From Choristoneura fumiferana (taxonomy: Eukaryota > Arthropoda > Insecta > Lepidoptera > Tortricidae), in contig NC_133483.1 in assembly GCF_025370935.1 (NCBI RefSeq), forward strand, positions 5,243,539-5,307,538: a stretch of 64,000 nt of DNA, written 5' to 3'. Below are positions 21,994 through 33,828 of this stretch, piece by piece. Below the pieces are notes generated by a model. That model searched no databases. It was not told the origin of the DNA and worked only from the letters and a program-made list of their open reading frames with translations. The position numbers and the translations under genes are program-made. Every line of letters starts with the position of its first letter. Position 1 is the stretch's first letter.

Positions 21994-23270
21994 AACATTT
22001 ATTTACACATACTCGATACACATAAAAATACATTAGATGGAAAGAATAAAAATAACATCGAATAGTATAAAGTGGGCCCCACTCAGCATAATGCTACGGC
22101 AAGCCGCAACGCTGTTTTTCAGTGGGACCCATTTAAAAACTAAATCATATAAAGAACATACAACACACTATGACGACACGAACGCCAGCGGAAAGAAGTT
22201 CGCATTTATAATATTAGTGGGATTAGAATTCGCTCTGACTACCAAGTAAAGTAACTCCACAAAACTGGCCACATGTAAACAACTTATTCTTAATTTCGTT
22301 TACGTCTCACGGTAATAGAATATTATGCCGCAGTAGCCACCTTCATATACGAACTCGGAGGAACAACTTCAATTAAGGAACAATATACAGAAGTCTTAAC
22401 AGCGTTTTCTTGTTCGCTGCAGTATGAAAGAGAAGCAATTAGCCAGTAAAGTGAGTGCCGGGAGACAATAGCGCCCGCTTAAGGTTCCCGCACACCAAGT
22501 TTATACGCCCTCCGTAGTGTGTAGACACCCTAATTGGCTGGTAAAGGGGAAATACATTAACAATAGACTTATTTCTTGGATACGCGAATCATCTTTTAAT
22601 AATGAGAGTGGAAGAGGATTTAATTATATTTTGAAAGGCTTTGCTCAAGACGGAGACACTTAAGGCAAAGCCTTTTTCGGGAACAAATGATTTGCTTACA
22701 ACGAACTTTTGATACTGCTGTATACTACCTGTACACATCCGACCGTCCACGGGAAAACCACGGTGTTGACTCGACTTTATAAAATCCATAATTTTGTGCA
22801 CAGGTACCTAGGTAGTATCAAATATAAAAAGAATTAATGAATAAAATGGATGAAATCATTTGTTTCGGTCATGATAATAATAATAAAATGCACCGGTTAG
22901 TTACCTAATTTATATAAAAAAAAACAAAATGTAAATATAAACTAAACTTAATCGGAAAGCACATTAAGCTGTTAACGTATAATGTCGCTGTGTTACATTT
23001 TTATACAAAACAAAAAAAACTTTTCAATTTCTATCTATTCTAAACTTCCGAGGAGCTCTTTTATGCGAAAACTGCACGATAAATGACAGGGTAATGAGCT
23101 CACGTGAGCTGTCCCTGCCGCTTCTACAACAATTTCCGGAATGCACGAAACACATTATCTTGTATTTATCATCATTTTACTGTAATTATGTACTTTCTGA
23201 TAAAATGATAAATCTACTTCTTACAAAGAGTCTTGTGAAAACTTGAGAAAATATTCGTGCTATTTACAGT
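21994..23270. other. Intergenic DNA, nothing recognised
   Basis: AT-rich; no coding signal beyond short random frames. Confidence 0.35.
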
Positions 23271-23994
23271 GTATTTCGACACCTCCTACGTATACTGGTA
23301 CAAGTGCAGAATCATAAATTTACAGGAGAGCTGTTCAAAGGTTCCAAAACTTGTAACTTTCTCATTTGATGATATAACTTTTCAAAATTTTGCATTGGTT
23401 CCAAAGAAAATATTTGCTTTCTACCTGTATTCATGGAATTTTGAAATTTCTTATAGTTTTTGAGAAAATTGCAGATACACTACTATACGCGTATTTTACA
23501 TCTTGTAGTTGTGCGGTATACTGAGCTAATTACCACTTGCTCCAGTATACGGCGTAATGCGTAGATTACTGATCTAACGATATTTTTATATTGTATATGA
23601 ATTTTTAGATGAAATACTTATATGGCTTGCAATGAACAATAAAACAGATGCTCTTTTACCTTCATCTATTGATTTATAAACGTTTTTATCACTTGCATCA
23701 ATATACGCTAACATTAGCATGCCACTTGTACCAATATACCGCTAGTAATGTTTTAAACGTGCTAAACAAAATACAGAAATATACCTTTATAAAAAACCTC
23801 ACTTGAAATATAAATGGTTTTATTAAGAAAAGTAATTGTATTAAGTGCTTTAAATTAATGGAAGCACATTCAATGGATTCGTATTCCTGTTCAAATGTGT
23901 ACTCCTATTTTATTGTGAAAGGTTCCTCATGTGATACATATATCGCATCGCACCCATTTGTACATAACGGTTTAGCTTTTTGTGCCTCTTCAGG

Positions 23995-24300
23995 GTTCCG
24001 TACCCAAAGGGTATAAACGGAAACCCTACTTCTATATACTACTTCGCTGTCCGTCCGTCTGTCACCAGGCTGTATCTCATGAACCATGATAGTTAGACAG
24101 TTGAAATTTTCACAGATTATGTATAACTGTAGTCGATATAATATATATATAACAAAATAGAACAGAATAAATATTTAAGGGGGCCCCATACAACAAATGT
24201 ATTTTTTTGCCATTTTTTTGCTAATCCTAATGAAGTTGTATAGATGGTATGAACCTTTGTGCGCGAGTCTGATTAGCACTTTGCTTAAGCCAAGCTTTGA
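23995..24300 (+). mobile_element. GGGTTCCGTACCCAAAGGGT repeat
   Basis: The AGGGTTCCGTACCC start, CCGTCCGTCTGTCACCAGGC and TGAAATTTTCACAGATTATG match a dispersed lepidopteran family I know. The end resembles GCGCGAGTCYGAYTMGCACTT. Eroded. The ORF on the minus strand here is repeat sequence. Confidence 0.55.
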
Positions 24301-24311
24301 CATGAAATATT

Positions 24312-24430
24312 GAGTCAAAGTCAAAATATCTTTATTCAATTAGATTGTAACAAGCACTTATGAATGTCAAAAAAATCTACCACCGGTTCGAAAAACCTCT
24401 GTTGAGAAGAGTCTGGCAATAAACCTAGGT
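24312..24430 (-). mobile_element. Family D retroelement tail
   Basis: AAAGTCAAAATATCTTTATT, then TCTGTTGAGAAGAGTC. Probably a LINE 3' end in reverse with a (TTTGAC)n-type tail; matching copy at 41880. Confidence 0.55.
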
Positions 24431-24764
24431 ATATTTTGAAAACAGATTTACAATCATATTTTAGTGATATCTATACATCACAAGTATTTAGCACAACTAC
24501 ATATTTAAAACAGTTCTCAATTCGCTATTTGGAGTAAGCACTCGCCAATGCGGATCGGAATTATTTCGAAATTTCCCTATCCATGATATAATCATTAATT
24601 TTAATAATACGCCTTATATATTAATGTCTTCTTGACAATAGATTTAAATTTTGTGTCTGTTTGTGAGTCTTGGAAACTTCTATAACTTCATACGGTTTAC
24701 CCGTTTTCGCCATATACATAGCCAGGTACCATTTCTTAGGTGTGTATAAAAAAATGTGTATAGG

Positions 24765-24986
24765 GGGTTATTCAAAACCTGTACTATACTTTAAACCACA
24801 TTAGGGCTACTAATTACTAATATGATCCAGTAGAAAAATACTGTGATTCGAAAAAAAAAGTTTTGCATGGAAGTGGAGTCGCAAGAAGACTTTTCTAATT
24901 TCGATGTTTTCCCACTTATATCGTATTAGTAATCAGTAGCCCTAATATGGGTTACAGTATAGTACAGGATTTTTTTTATCAACCTG
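24765..24986. mobile_element. 222-bp MITE with ~65-bp inverted arms
   Basis: The left arm contains CCTGTACTATACTTTAAACC and TTAGGGCTACTAATTACTAA; the right arm is the inverse with a few changes. A TA lies next to both ends. Confidence 0.65.
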
Positions 24987-25117
24987 TAGGTATATTGAAA
25001 TTTACTGTTCTCATTTTAATTAAAGCATGCATGCCTTCGCCTTCTTTTTGGGGATGCTCAACTACCAGAATGCAATGTAATACTGCAATGTTATATTTAT
25101 AGCACGCGTACATGTAG

Positions 25118-25252
25118 GTATAGCCGAGGAAACTGAATCACGTACTGGTACTGGGTGGAACCGTTGTACTACCAATGTTATGTTGACATCCCATACATTT
25201 GCCAAAGAAATCATAGCGAAATAGATCACGAAAAGGTTTCACATTGGATTTA
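25118..25252 (+). repeat. Dispersed repeat paired with 28606-28726
   Basis: TATGTTGACATCCCATACAT, then GCCAAAGAAATCATAGCGAA, also present in the second copy at about 80% by eye. Confidence 0.5.
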
Positions 25253-25679
25253 GTTTCCATGACTGTCTATGAGAAATACGGCAATTGTGGTCTTGCCCTC
25301 CGCAATTGTCAGACCAAAACATGTTTTTTTTATATATACTATCAAATTATGTGTTCGTAGAACAGTTTAAACGGTCCGCACGCAGCGACGGCTAGCGCGT
25401 ACACTGAGGCAACTGCCAGTTACACTGGACTTCCCCGGCCCCGTGACAATATCGGTGCCGCGTATAGTGGTGTATGTCGGTTGCCTCAGTATACGTTGTA
25501 CCGATTAGCAAAACGGTTTAGATGCATTCATATACGTCACTTTATTTCCAAAACTAATAGGATATCCGTGCAAATTTTTTGTGGTAGGTAAATAAGGAAA
25601 TATTAATCACAAAATTGCAAAAAACTAAAATCAGAATTTGTCACTTGTACCAGTATACGTAGGAGTGTCGATTTTATTA

Positions 25680-28050
25680 ACTAATATAAGTCGTTACGTT
25701 GTAGAATAGTTTTTTTTTAGAATACCTACTTTTGTTTTCTTTACTTTTGTTTCCACCATTCCATTTTATCTACCCTTCAATAGGTTCACATTTCATAATA
25801 CATATAATGTTATGCTAAACTAACTAAGATATTATACCAACATTTTTCTTGAAAGTTTTAAAAAAAGAGTTAAATTCAATCATTTTGTTCATCTACGAAT
25901 TCCCTCGAAAGCATCAAGATTCATTTATGAGTGACCTTAAATTCTAATAACTTTCACTGGACGGACATTATTCGGTCGCAAATCATAAGCAATACTTCTT
26001 TGGGCCATGTAAAACAAATGACGAGGCAGTGTTTGTACACAAGTTGTGACCGATATCAAGATAGAGCCGTCCATTCTCCAAATGGTCAAAGTTTGCAAGT
26101 TTACCCGACTGCGGCGTGAATGACGACATCCGGGGCAATTAAAGAGATAATACTCCAACTTGCAATCTCAATAGTAGTTAATAGCCAATCGTGTATTTAT
26201 GGGACGTTTGTTATCGTATCAGTCTCAACCAAGTACCTAATAGCTAAATGCCTGGTAGGAGGTAGTTCGATCGTCTATTTCTCACACCTCTTTGCCATGG
26301 CTACGTCCCCTCGACAACTCTGTAAAACGATGATTTTCTATACATTTTCTATGATTAACATTTATCAAATGGACTTTTAAGTCCATTATTTCGTGGACCT
26401 TTGCCTAAGCATATTTAGTTTAATTCAACTTCATACTAGCTTTTAACCCTATAGCTTCGCTCGTGTGAACCATTCAATCAGAATCCGGTATTTTACTAAA
26501 TACCCGTGGAAATTCATAAAAATTACATTTAATTTGAATGACTATTTGTTGTTTAATTATGTTAGTGGAAATTTTAAAACATGTTATTTTCTTGTGCCAT
26601 AGTTTTACACAGCAAAATACATCCCTAATTAATTAACAGCTGCCCATTAATAGTGCGAATGGGGAGATTTATGTGGTGCCTAGTACGGACCCTCTGGACC
26701 GCCCCGCCGCTTCGGTTCGCTAAGCCGCCTACTCTGTACTTATTCGACAAATTGATTCCTTTTTCTTTCCTATTCCAGTCGCAGCTTTCCCTCTAACATT
26801 ATAATAGCCACATTCACATTGTACGAGTACCTACATCCCGATAATTCCGTACTTCTATGCTACAATAAACAAAGAATGCCTTTGTAACATGAAATGTCGC
26901 GACAAAGACGACGTTATCAAATTTCAATTTTATTACGGAACGATAGCTATACAAAAATGGAATCTAAACGTTCTTCGCGTGGCTTCAGTTTTTGCTTTAA
27001 AATGTGTTATTTTTCCATTTTCCGGTGTTTGTTCGCGATATTCTACGCACTGGTACAAGAACGTACATGTATGCACGACCACTTTATAGGCTGTTTGCGC
27101 TCAATTTAATGTGATGTACGAGTATCTCATAAGACTTTTTTTTGATAACGTTTAGATAACTGCTTACCTGTTCTGCGTCTACAATCACAAAAATTTCATA
27201 CAAATTTTGCAAATTTTTACTGTTAGAAATTAGTAAAATCCCATCAAAAACATTGTCATGTAATATGCCAAGACTAGACCATTTGACTCGCACTGTCAAA
27301 AAGTTATCAGATCTCATGTAGAGCTACGGCCATTTCGCTACATTCACATAGGCGTAAGTAAAGTGAAAAATGTATCCACTGCTCATTACTTTTCTGTTAT
27401 ACAATAGTTCTAACTCAAAATAAAATCTAAAGTATAAGAGCTATGCAATTAAAACTTTGTATGTTTAATAAGTCAGCTACTGACAGCATATCCCGACTCA
27501 AGTTCCAAACCCAAGTTATAAGGGTTTAAAAAAACGACGAAGCGTTTCGAGAAAAGGTAGGTAGGTATAGTGCCCTTGCGCTTCGCTTGGCTCCCCAGAT
27601 AAAAAGGACTAAAAAGTTAAAAGTCCGGAAAAGCAAGACATGGGTTGTGTAGGTACCTGCTAAAAATAATTATATCTCTACTACTCCATTCGTATTTCAA
27701 ATTCAGTACAATTTTTCACCACTTTTCAATAGTACTTACGAGTGATGCGATTCGAAAATCGCTCCCCAACTCCGCAGCGATGCAAATAGCATCGGAATAT
27801 CGCCTTTCATTTTGAATTCACTTTGCGCTTTGTGTCTTAAAGTCACAAACCATTATTTATAAGGAAGCTTCAGGTATCAGATACTCGCTGCGACGACGGC
27901 TGAATCTAAAAGGACACTCGGCTCGATCCGGTCTATAAACTGTGTAAAGGACGTGCATGTTGGGGTCATAACTATATCCGCACTCGGGCTTCTCTTAGGA
28001 GTGGGATCCGGCTTCGCACTCACACCTTACATGTCGGAAACTTTACATTA
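25680..28050. other. 2.4 kb of intergenic DNA, no gene supported
   Basis: Open frames at 25931-26119, 26120-26380 and 26889-27109 show no domain and no splice partners. No repeat family recognised. Confidence 0.35.
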
Positions 28051-28058
28051 CCTTGGTA

Positions 28059-28239
28059 CAGGGATCCGCAACCTGCGGCTCGCTAGCCACATGCGGCTCT
28101 TTGGATGTGAAGCTGCGGCTCCTTTGTTCGAAACTTCATTTATGCAAGTACTATTGTTGGCAAGAAAAAAATTGTGGCTCTTTAAAAATTTTGAAATTTT
28201 TTAAATGTTAATTTTTGACTATAAGGTTGCCGACCGCAG
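28059..28239. mobile_element. 181-bp hAT-type MITE with 8-bp target duplication
   Basis: Left end CAGGGATCCGCAACC, right end (other strand) CTGCGGTCGGCAACC, 11 of 15 matching. Flanks CCTTGGTA (28051-28058) and CCTTAGTA (28240-28247) are an 8-bp duplication with one change. The CAGGGNTCGGCAACC end and the 8-bp duplication are typical of hAT elements. Confidence 0.75.
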
Positions 28240-28605
28240 CCTTAGTAGTGTAGCGTGCTGTGTATGTTTGTGACTGTATGGGATACGTTCGGCTTTATGC
28301 ATCTGTTTTTCATGTACAGTAAAGTGTTATATATACATACGTAACTGCTTGACAGACAGATTAAATCTAGTAAATTGAGAAGAATAATTAACCATATTGT
28401 AAGCTACGAATTAATAAACCATAAAATTTGCTAGAGATAATCTAAGTATTTAAATTCTAAAGTATAAGAATCGAAAGAATAAATCGAAATCATCAATGAA
28501 ATCTTTGAACAAAGTTTTTATTTTTCTCCTTCAAGTGATAAATTCGCCTTGTATATGTATCTTAATCTGTTAAAAACTGTTTATTTATTTTTGTACAACT
28601 GTATA

Positions 28606-28726
28606 GGCAAAGAAAACTAAATCACATACCAGGATGGAATCATTGTCCTGCTTATGTTATGTTGACATACCATATGTGCCAAAGAAATCATAGAGAAATT
28701 TATTATGAAAAGGATTCACCTGTCAA
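28606..28726 (+). repeat. Second copy of the 25118 repeat
   Basis: TTATGTTATGTTGACATACC and GCCAAAGAAATCATAG as in the first copy. Confidence 0.45.
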
Positions 28727-28975
28727 CTGTACCTACATACTTAAATACAAACAAATGTTATGTTATGTATTATTTTTTTTGTGTTTTTATATAATTAACT
28801 ACTTTTATGTTATTTAAATAAATTAAATGTGAATCTTATAGGAACAAATGTTGGATTTCATTACCGTTGCATATAAAACACCCGCACCAAATTTCATGCC
28901 AACTAATCCTAGCGGTTGAAATCTTGGTATTTTATTTGAAACTCGTGGAAATATCAGCATAAAAAGTAAGTATAA

Positions 28976-29291
28976 CAGGGTGGCTCATTTAGATCGGTCA
29001 GTATGGGAAAGTCTGAAACTATAAGACATACGAATATCTGTTTTTAGGAACCATGTCATTGATTTTAATAACAAGAAAAACTGCATTCATACATTTTTTA
29101 AATCATGTACCCAGCTCGGGAATCGAACCCGGACGGTTTGAAAATAAAACTTACATTAGGTACAATTAGTACTTTTTTATTCAATCTATGAATGCAATTT
29201 TTCTTGTAAATAAAATCGATGACATGGTTCCTAAGAACAGAACATAAAAGTTCACCTTTCCCATACTGACCGATCTAAATGAGCCACCCCG
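28976..29291. mobile_element. 316-bp MITE with ~110-bp inverted arms
   Basis: GGGTGGCTCATTTAGATCGG starts the left arm and its inverse ends the right arm. An inner block around GGAACCATGTCATTGATTTT is also inverted. The 100-nt centre holds a tRNA B-box-like GGAATCGAACCCGG. TA lies close to both ends. Confidence 0.7.
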
Positions 29292-29319
29292 TACATAGCC
29301 TTTATGTTATTCTTAATGT

Positions 29320-29402
29320 CCAGCCGTTTTAGCGTGAAGGAGTAACCAACATACACACAGACACCCACAAACTTTCGCAATTATATTATCAGTAGGATTA
29401 GA
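29320..29402 (+). mobile_element. Family I fragment
   Basis: CAGCCGTTTTAGCGTGAAGG, then AACTTTCGCAATTATATTAT and CAGTAGGAT as in other copies. Confidence 0.45.
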
Positions 29403-29741
29403 ATGAGCAGAATGAGCTCGCATTTATTTGATAAACGACATGTTAATCCTGTCATCCCAGCGCTTATAAATAACTACTTAGTCAGGTATGCAGTGTGTCG
29501 AACATTGGCACAGAATTACGGGGCCCGGTGGCATTACGTTTTCATGTCCCGGAAAGCACGCGACTACACTCCCAAGTTGAAGCGAAGGTCATTGACCTCG
29601 ACTACTTTATTTCCATTATCAAACTATAGTAAGACATTTGGCCGGCCGGGGCGGTAGTGACTCTTTATTGCGCATTTTGATCACTGCATTGTTATGGCTG
29701 AGGTAGAGAATAAATTGTACGTGAATATAATTCTATACTTG

Positions 29742-29850
29742 ACTAGCCAGTTATCCGCGACTCCATGCGCGTAGAATTCGTTTATCGCTATCCTGCGGGA
29801 ATTATGCAATTTCCCGGGATAAAAACTCGTTGGATGTATTTAAAAAATGT
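29742..29850 (-). mobile_element. Helitron-like 3' end, degraded
   Basis: CTAGCCAGTTATCCGCGACT on the plus strand equals the reverse of an AGTCGCGG...CTAG end; TTTCCCGGGATAAAAACT follows, as in family I. Confidence 0.4.
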
Positions 29851-29895
29851 ATTAGATATGATTCCTATACATGATTACTTTAGTGTAGGTATGTA

Positions 29896-30026
29896 CAGTC
29901 ATCAGCATTAATATCTGCCACAGCGGAGCCTGCAAAAATATCTGACACGTCCTTCCGGCCCTAGAAATAGAGTCGTATCAAATATTTATGCACGCTTGTT
30001 GTGTCAGATATTGGTGCTGGTGACTG
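29896..30026. mobile_element. 131-bp TA-flanked MITE, M1
   Basis: TACAGTCATCAGCATTAATA at the left is the inverse of the right end (TATTGGTGCTGGTGACTGTA) with few changes. TA at 29894-29895 and 30027-30028. Confidence 0.75.
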
Positions 30027-30028
30027 TA

Positions 30029-30200
30029 CCATCAGCCAAATATGTGTTCTACCACCCTAAAGTTAATAATCGTTTGCATGCCATAAAACAATAATGCCAA
30101 TACATAGACGTGTCTGTTAACTTGAAATTTCGACTTTAGCGACATATTCATTTCATAGGAACTTGTTTAAAAATTGATAGACCACTTATTTGGCTGATGG
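30029..30200. mobile_element. 172-bp TA-flanked MITE, M2, abutting M1
   Basis: Left end CCATCAGCCAAATATGTG, right end ATTTGGCTGATGG. TA at 30027-30028 and 30201-30202. A diverged copy lies at about 57355-57475. Confidence 0.72.
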
Positions 30201-30202
30201 TA

Positions 30203-32050
30203 CGTATTATTATAGTAATTGATGTTATTTTGTCTACTCCTATTGATCTTATCATACTGTTATAAGAGATTAATTCTTGAAACTAAGTACCTATATTTTA
30301 AAATTTATTATATGTAATCCAAAATGCTCTATCGCATGGATGAGTTAGTTTGACTGAAATGCAATATAATACATGACCACGTAAAAGCCGCGGTACACTT
30401 TGACATCGATCAATGAAATGATCAATGAAACATTTATCACTCGCAATTAAAAAAGGGCAAGTGCGAGTCGGACTCGCCCACCAAGGATTCTTTGTACATT
30501 ATTACAACATTAATATCAAAGCGTAATTTTTGACCCAATGCTGACACCATGAACAGATCTGAGGCAATATTCTACAAGTGCTGACGTTCATGATCGTATT
30601 CATCACCTTTTTCTCTACCTACGTCTTAAACCGTACGTGACAGAAAAAAAGTGGTGAAAATTATGTGATTCCCACTATGTTAGACAAATAAGGCCTCAGG
30701 ACCTCATTAAAGATAATCAACACCGTCGACATCAGAACCGTTAATTAATCAATAATAGTAGATTGTTAAACAAGGGACTAAAGCAAGCCATAATGACACG
30801 AGATGTTTATAGCTCGAGTGTCATTACAGTTGTTTACACACTCTACTTTTCACTTTGAATAAGAGGAAAAAAACAACGTTCTGTTCAAAATTACAATTAC
30901 TTTTTAAAAACGTATGCTCGACTAATGGACATCTGTTCAGAATTCAAATAGCAAAAAAATGGTTACGCGGTTTTTTTCTTTTCTTTTATTGGTTTTGAAG
31001 TGAAGCTTTAAAATGCTTGCATATATAGCCAACAGTTTCAAAATTGAGAACTATTTTAAAACTGATTGGATTATGCATAATAAAATGATTTACCCCTTAA
31101 TATAATTGAATAGATTGAGAGAGAGAAATTAAATCGTGTTTTTTTATATTTTTGCACAGTTATCATTTTAGGTTATTTCCACGCCCAAAAAATCATCTAT
31201 TCACAAACACCGTGATTGCCTGTTTAGGGTTTTCCAACGTAAATTAAAAAAAAAATACTATAGTCCCTAGAGATTAATGAGGAGCTTTAGTCCCGATATA
31301 TGCAGAGACTAAAGTGTGTGTGTGTGTGTGTATGTTTAAGAGCATATGAAGTGAAAAAACTTTTAATGCTACAAAAGTTGGAACGTTAACACATCACAGT
31401 TACAAGTATATAATATTCTCTAATAAATATTCTCTAGTGTAAAACGACGAAATATAACAAGAAATACTTAAGCAGTATTAAATGTATCACACAACTTACT
31501 TACCGGCTTAGTAAGCGTAATAAAATAAATAATGGTCCACCCGGCCGACCATTGTTTTAGGGAAACCCGCTCTTCTCACGGAACAAGTATACGAACTTAT
31601 ATCGAGTGGCTAAGGATAAGACAGGTTACATTTTCCGAGTTTTTATAATACAAGATAGAATGCCTCCACAGCTCAAAGGAAATTGTGAGAAAAGGCCAAG
31701 AAATCCGTTTAGTTGAAACTTCTTTCCTTTTTTCTTGACTTATATTTTTATTATCTTATTAAACTGTCAGAAAGTTAAAGATTTTCGCTTTTCCTTTTCA
31801 AATTCTCTGGTTAGAAAGATTTACGAGAGCAGGATAATCTTTATTTTAATTAACCTCCGCTTTGTTGTTACACATTTTTAGACTTAATTATTTTACAAGT
31901 CTTAAATGATTGACAGCTTTATAATGTTCGTAATGATAGGTGCAGTATTTTTTAGTTTTACTTTGATATACTGTACCTACACAAAGTAAAACCAATTACT
32001 TACTGTTTTCCTTTAAATTTGGAAAAAAAAAATTAGTTCATGAGTTCATG
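30203..32050. other. Intergenic DNA with minor repeat traces
   Basis: GGCAAGTGCGAGTCGGACTC at 30458 is the end of a known dispersed family. A (GT)n run lies at 31313-31332. Otherwise nothing recognised. Confidence 0.4.
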
Positions 32051-32057
32051 AGGTTAT

Positions 32058-32140
32058 CGAAGTTCGTATCGCACTGTCCCTTTCACTCGCGTATTAAATG
32101 ACATAAGTTTCAGCGGGACGGCAACATACGAAGTTCGAGT
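32058..32140. mobile_element. Palindromic hairpin repeat, family P copy 1
   Basis: CGAAGTTCGTATCGCACTGT on the left and CAACATACGAAGTTCG on the right form the arms; GTATTAAATGACATAAG is the loop. Copies at 43593, 46131 (half) and 55860. Confidence 0.65.
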
Positions 32141-32292
32141 TTTGCATTTCCTGGTATAGGGCCAGGAGTGGTGGGCCCGTACCGTCACGCCGTGATAAAA
32201 AGTCTTGCACGGTGGGACGTCACGAGAAACTTTAACTGGCTATTACAGGTGTCCAATATTTTCTAGCCTATTCTCTCCAAGTGTACAATACA

Positions 32293-32316
32293 ATTATTTA
32301 TTTATTTATTTATCAA
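32293..32316 (+). repeat. (TTTA)n microsatellite
   Basis: Five or so TTTA units beside an AATAAA. Confidence 0.7.
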
Positions 32317-32429
32317 TAAAAAATTACAGCATTACAGTTAGAAAACTAATATACACAAAAATACAAAAACACATAAGAAAACATACAGTGAAAAACTTAA
32401 AAAAATAACAAATTAGGGATTTTTGAACG

Positions 32430-32640
32430 TCTTCGTCGCTACCCTAAAACGATGGAACACCACACCCTCCGACCAGAAGTCTAAATGAGCTGAAATTGCT
32501 AGCCCTTTGAGACTCGAGCGAGATGATGGACAGCTCTAGCTGGGCTCCCTGTAACCGGCGCTGTACCGCCTCGCGGACATGCTCGAACACGTTCTCCGTG
32601 TCCACCCTCGGTACTGCAGCTTGAATGCAGGACGACTCTG
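32430..32640 (-). pseudogene. LINE ORF1-like fragment
   Basis: On the minus strand one frame reads VDTENVFEHVREAVQRRLQG, then SLESQRASNFSSFRL. The FEHVR...YxSFRV pattern resembles the C-terminus of LINE ORF1 proteins of insects. Short, broken, uncertain. Confidence 0.3.
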
Positions 32641-32714
32641 CAGGAACGGTCCCACGCTGATCGCGAGCGACGGCGTTTCCGATTCACTGCCAGAGTGAAG
32701 CATCAACACAATAC

Positions 32715-33080
32715 CCTTCTGACAATACACTTCTGACGAACTTTTCGAATTGCTGCCTGCGGCTAAATTCCACTACCGCACTTCGAGGAACCGTCTGTCT
32801 TTCCATCCTCACCATCTTGATGATTGGCAGTCTAGTACCGTGCGTTTTAAGCGAAACTTCTTTCCTCGCACGACGAAGATCTGGAATCGGCTTTCAGCGG
32901 CAACATTCCCGGAGCGTTACAAATTAGGGATCTTTAAAAAACGAGCCTACCAATTCCTTAAAGGGTCGGCAACGCACCTGTGATTCCCCTCGTGTTGCGG
33001 GTGTCCATGGACGACGGTGATCGCTCTCCATCAGGTGACCCGTCTGCTCGTTTGCCCCATCGTTTCATAAAAAAAAAACA
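32715..33080 (+). mobile_element. LINE reverse-transcriptase C-terminus and 3' end
   Basis: Reads TSDELFELLPAAKFHYRTSR, then FFPRTTKIWNRLSAATFPER and FKKRAYQFLKG, the C-terminal pattern of lepidopteran jockey-like LINEs. After the stop comes the CTGCTCGTTTGCCCC end and an A-tail at 33069-33078. The 5' side is truncated. The 3' end is shared with the element at 17300-17610. Confidence 0.75.
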
Positions 33081-33828
33081 ATAACTCTTTGTACACCACA
33101 CTAGTAGTAGTATTTTACCGCTGTTGCAGTTCTTAAAATCAGTTCAGTTGCTTAATTAAAAGTCTGGCTGCGTGTATAACTGTTCCCGCTTCCCCATCAG
33201 TTACCGCCAAGTGAGTGCTGGCAGTAAAGCACCGCGGAGGAGGTACTCCGCATCCAATTTCATTTTAAAGCCTTTGTATTTTAATCTTCTGGTCATCAAA
33301 CCGTTTTTATTGCGGCACGAATATCCAATTAAACGTTAGAGGTAGTCGTAAATTTGGAAAAGTAAACCTACGGGACCCTTCGATTCCCCTTTCATTAAAT
33401 CGATTAGGGCGCCGTTATTTGTTCTGCCTTTTATAGAGGTGAGGGCTTTGATCACAAAATTGCTAAAAACAACAGAACGATCTTGTTCAGCGTTTTTAAT
33501 TTGTGTACTTTACTTTTTATTCGCACCTTTAATAGGACCCTATGTTCTCGTGTTACACAGGTAGGCAGCAGTCTTTCCCTTTGCCCTTTGCGCGCGTTCA
33601 TTGTGCGTTATAACATCACTTGGTAATACATCACATTTTCTATTTTATGCTGAAGCTATATTATAATGTTTTGTTGTAACGTTGCCCTAATATTTTGGAA
33701 GTAATCTTAGCAATATTTCAACGTGTTTAACTCCTGGGTGAGGTATTAATTATGAAACGCTATTATTGGCTAGTCAGTGTACTATTATACAGAGTGGAAT
33801 TGTTAACTTTACTTAAAAACTTTCTTTT
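33081..33828. other. Intergenic DNA, nothing recognised
   Basis: No coding or repeat signal noticed. Confidence 0.35.

Larger units (their letters stand above)
23271..25674. mobile_element. Candidate 2.4-kb terminal-inverted-repeat element
   Basis: TTTCGACACCTCCTACGTAT, continuing ACTGGTACAAGTG, at the left is inverted at the right (25641-25674): 31 of 34 positions match, with one indel. A CACTTGYWCCARTATAC motif recurs at 23534, 23690 and 23722 near the left end and at 25642 in the right end, with a related GAGGCAACTG hairpin at 25401-25495. Other repeats sit inside (23995, 24312, 24765, 25118). No transposase was recognised. Confidence 0.5.

Noticed and set aside
27953..28204. Possible secreted small protein with a signal-like N-terminus
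   Set aside because: The second half is the hAT-type MITE, and no splice donor before it or homologue was recognised.
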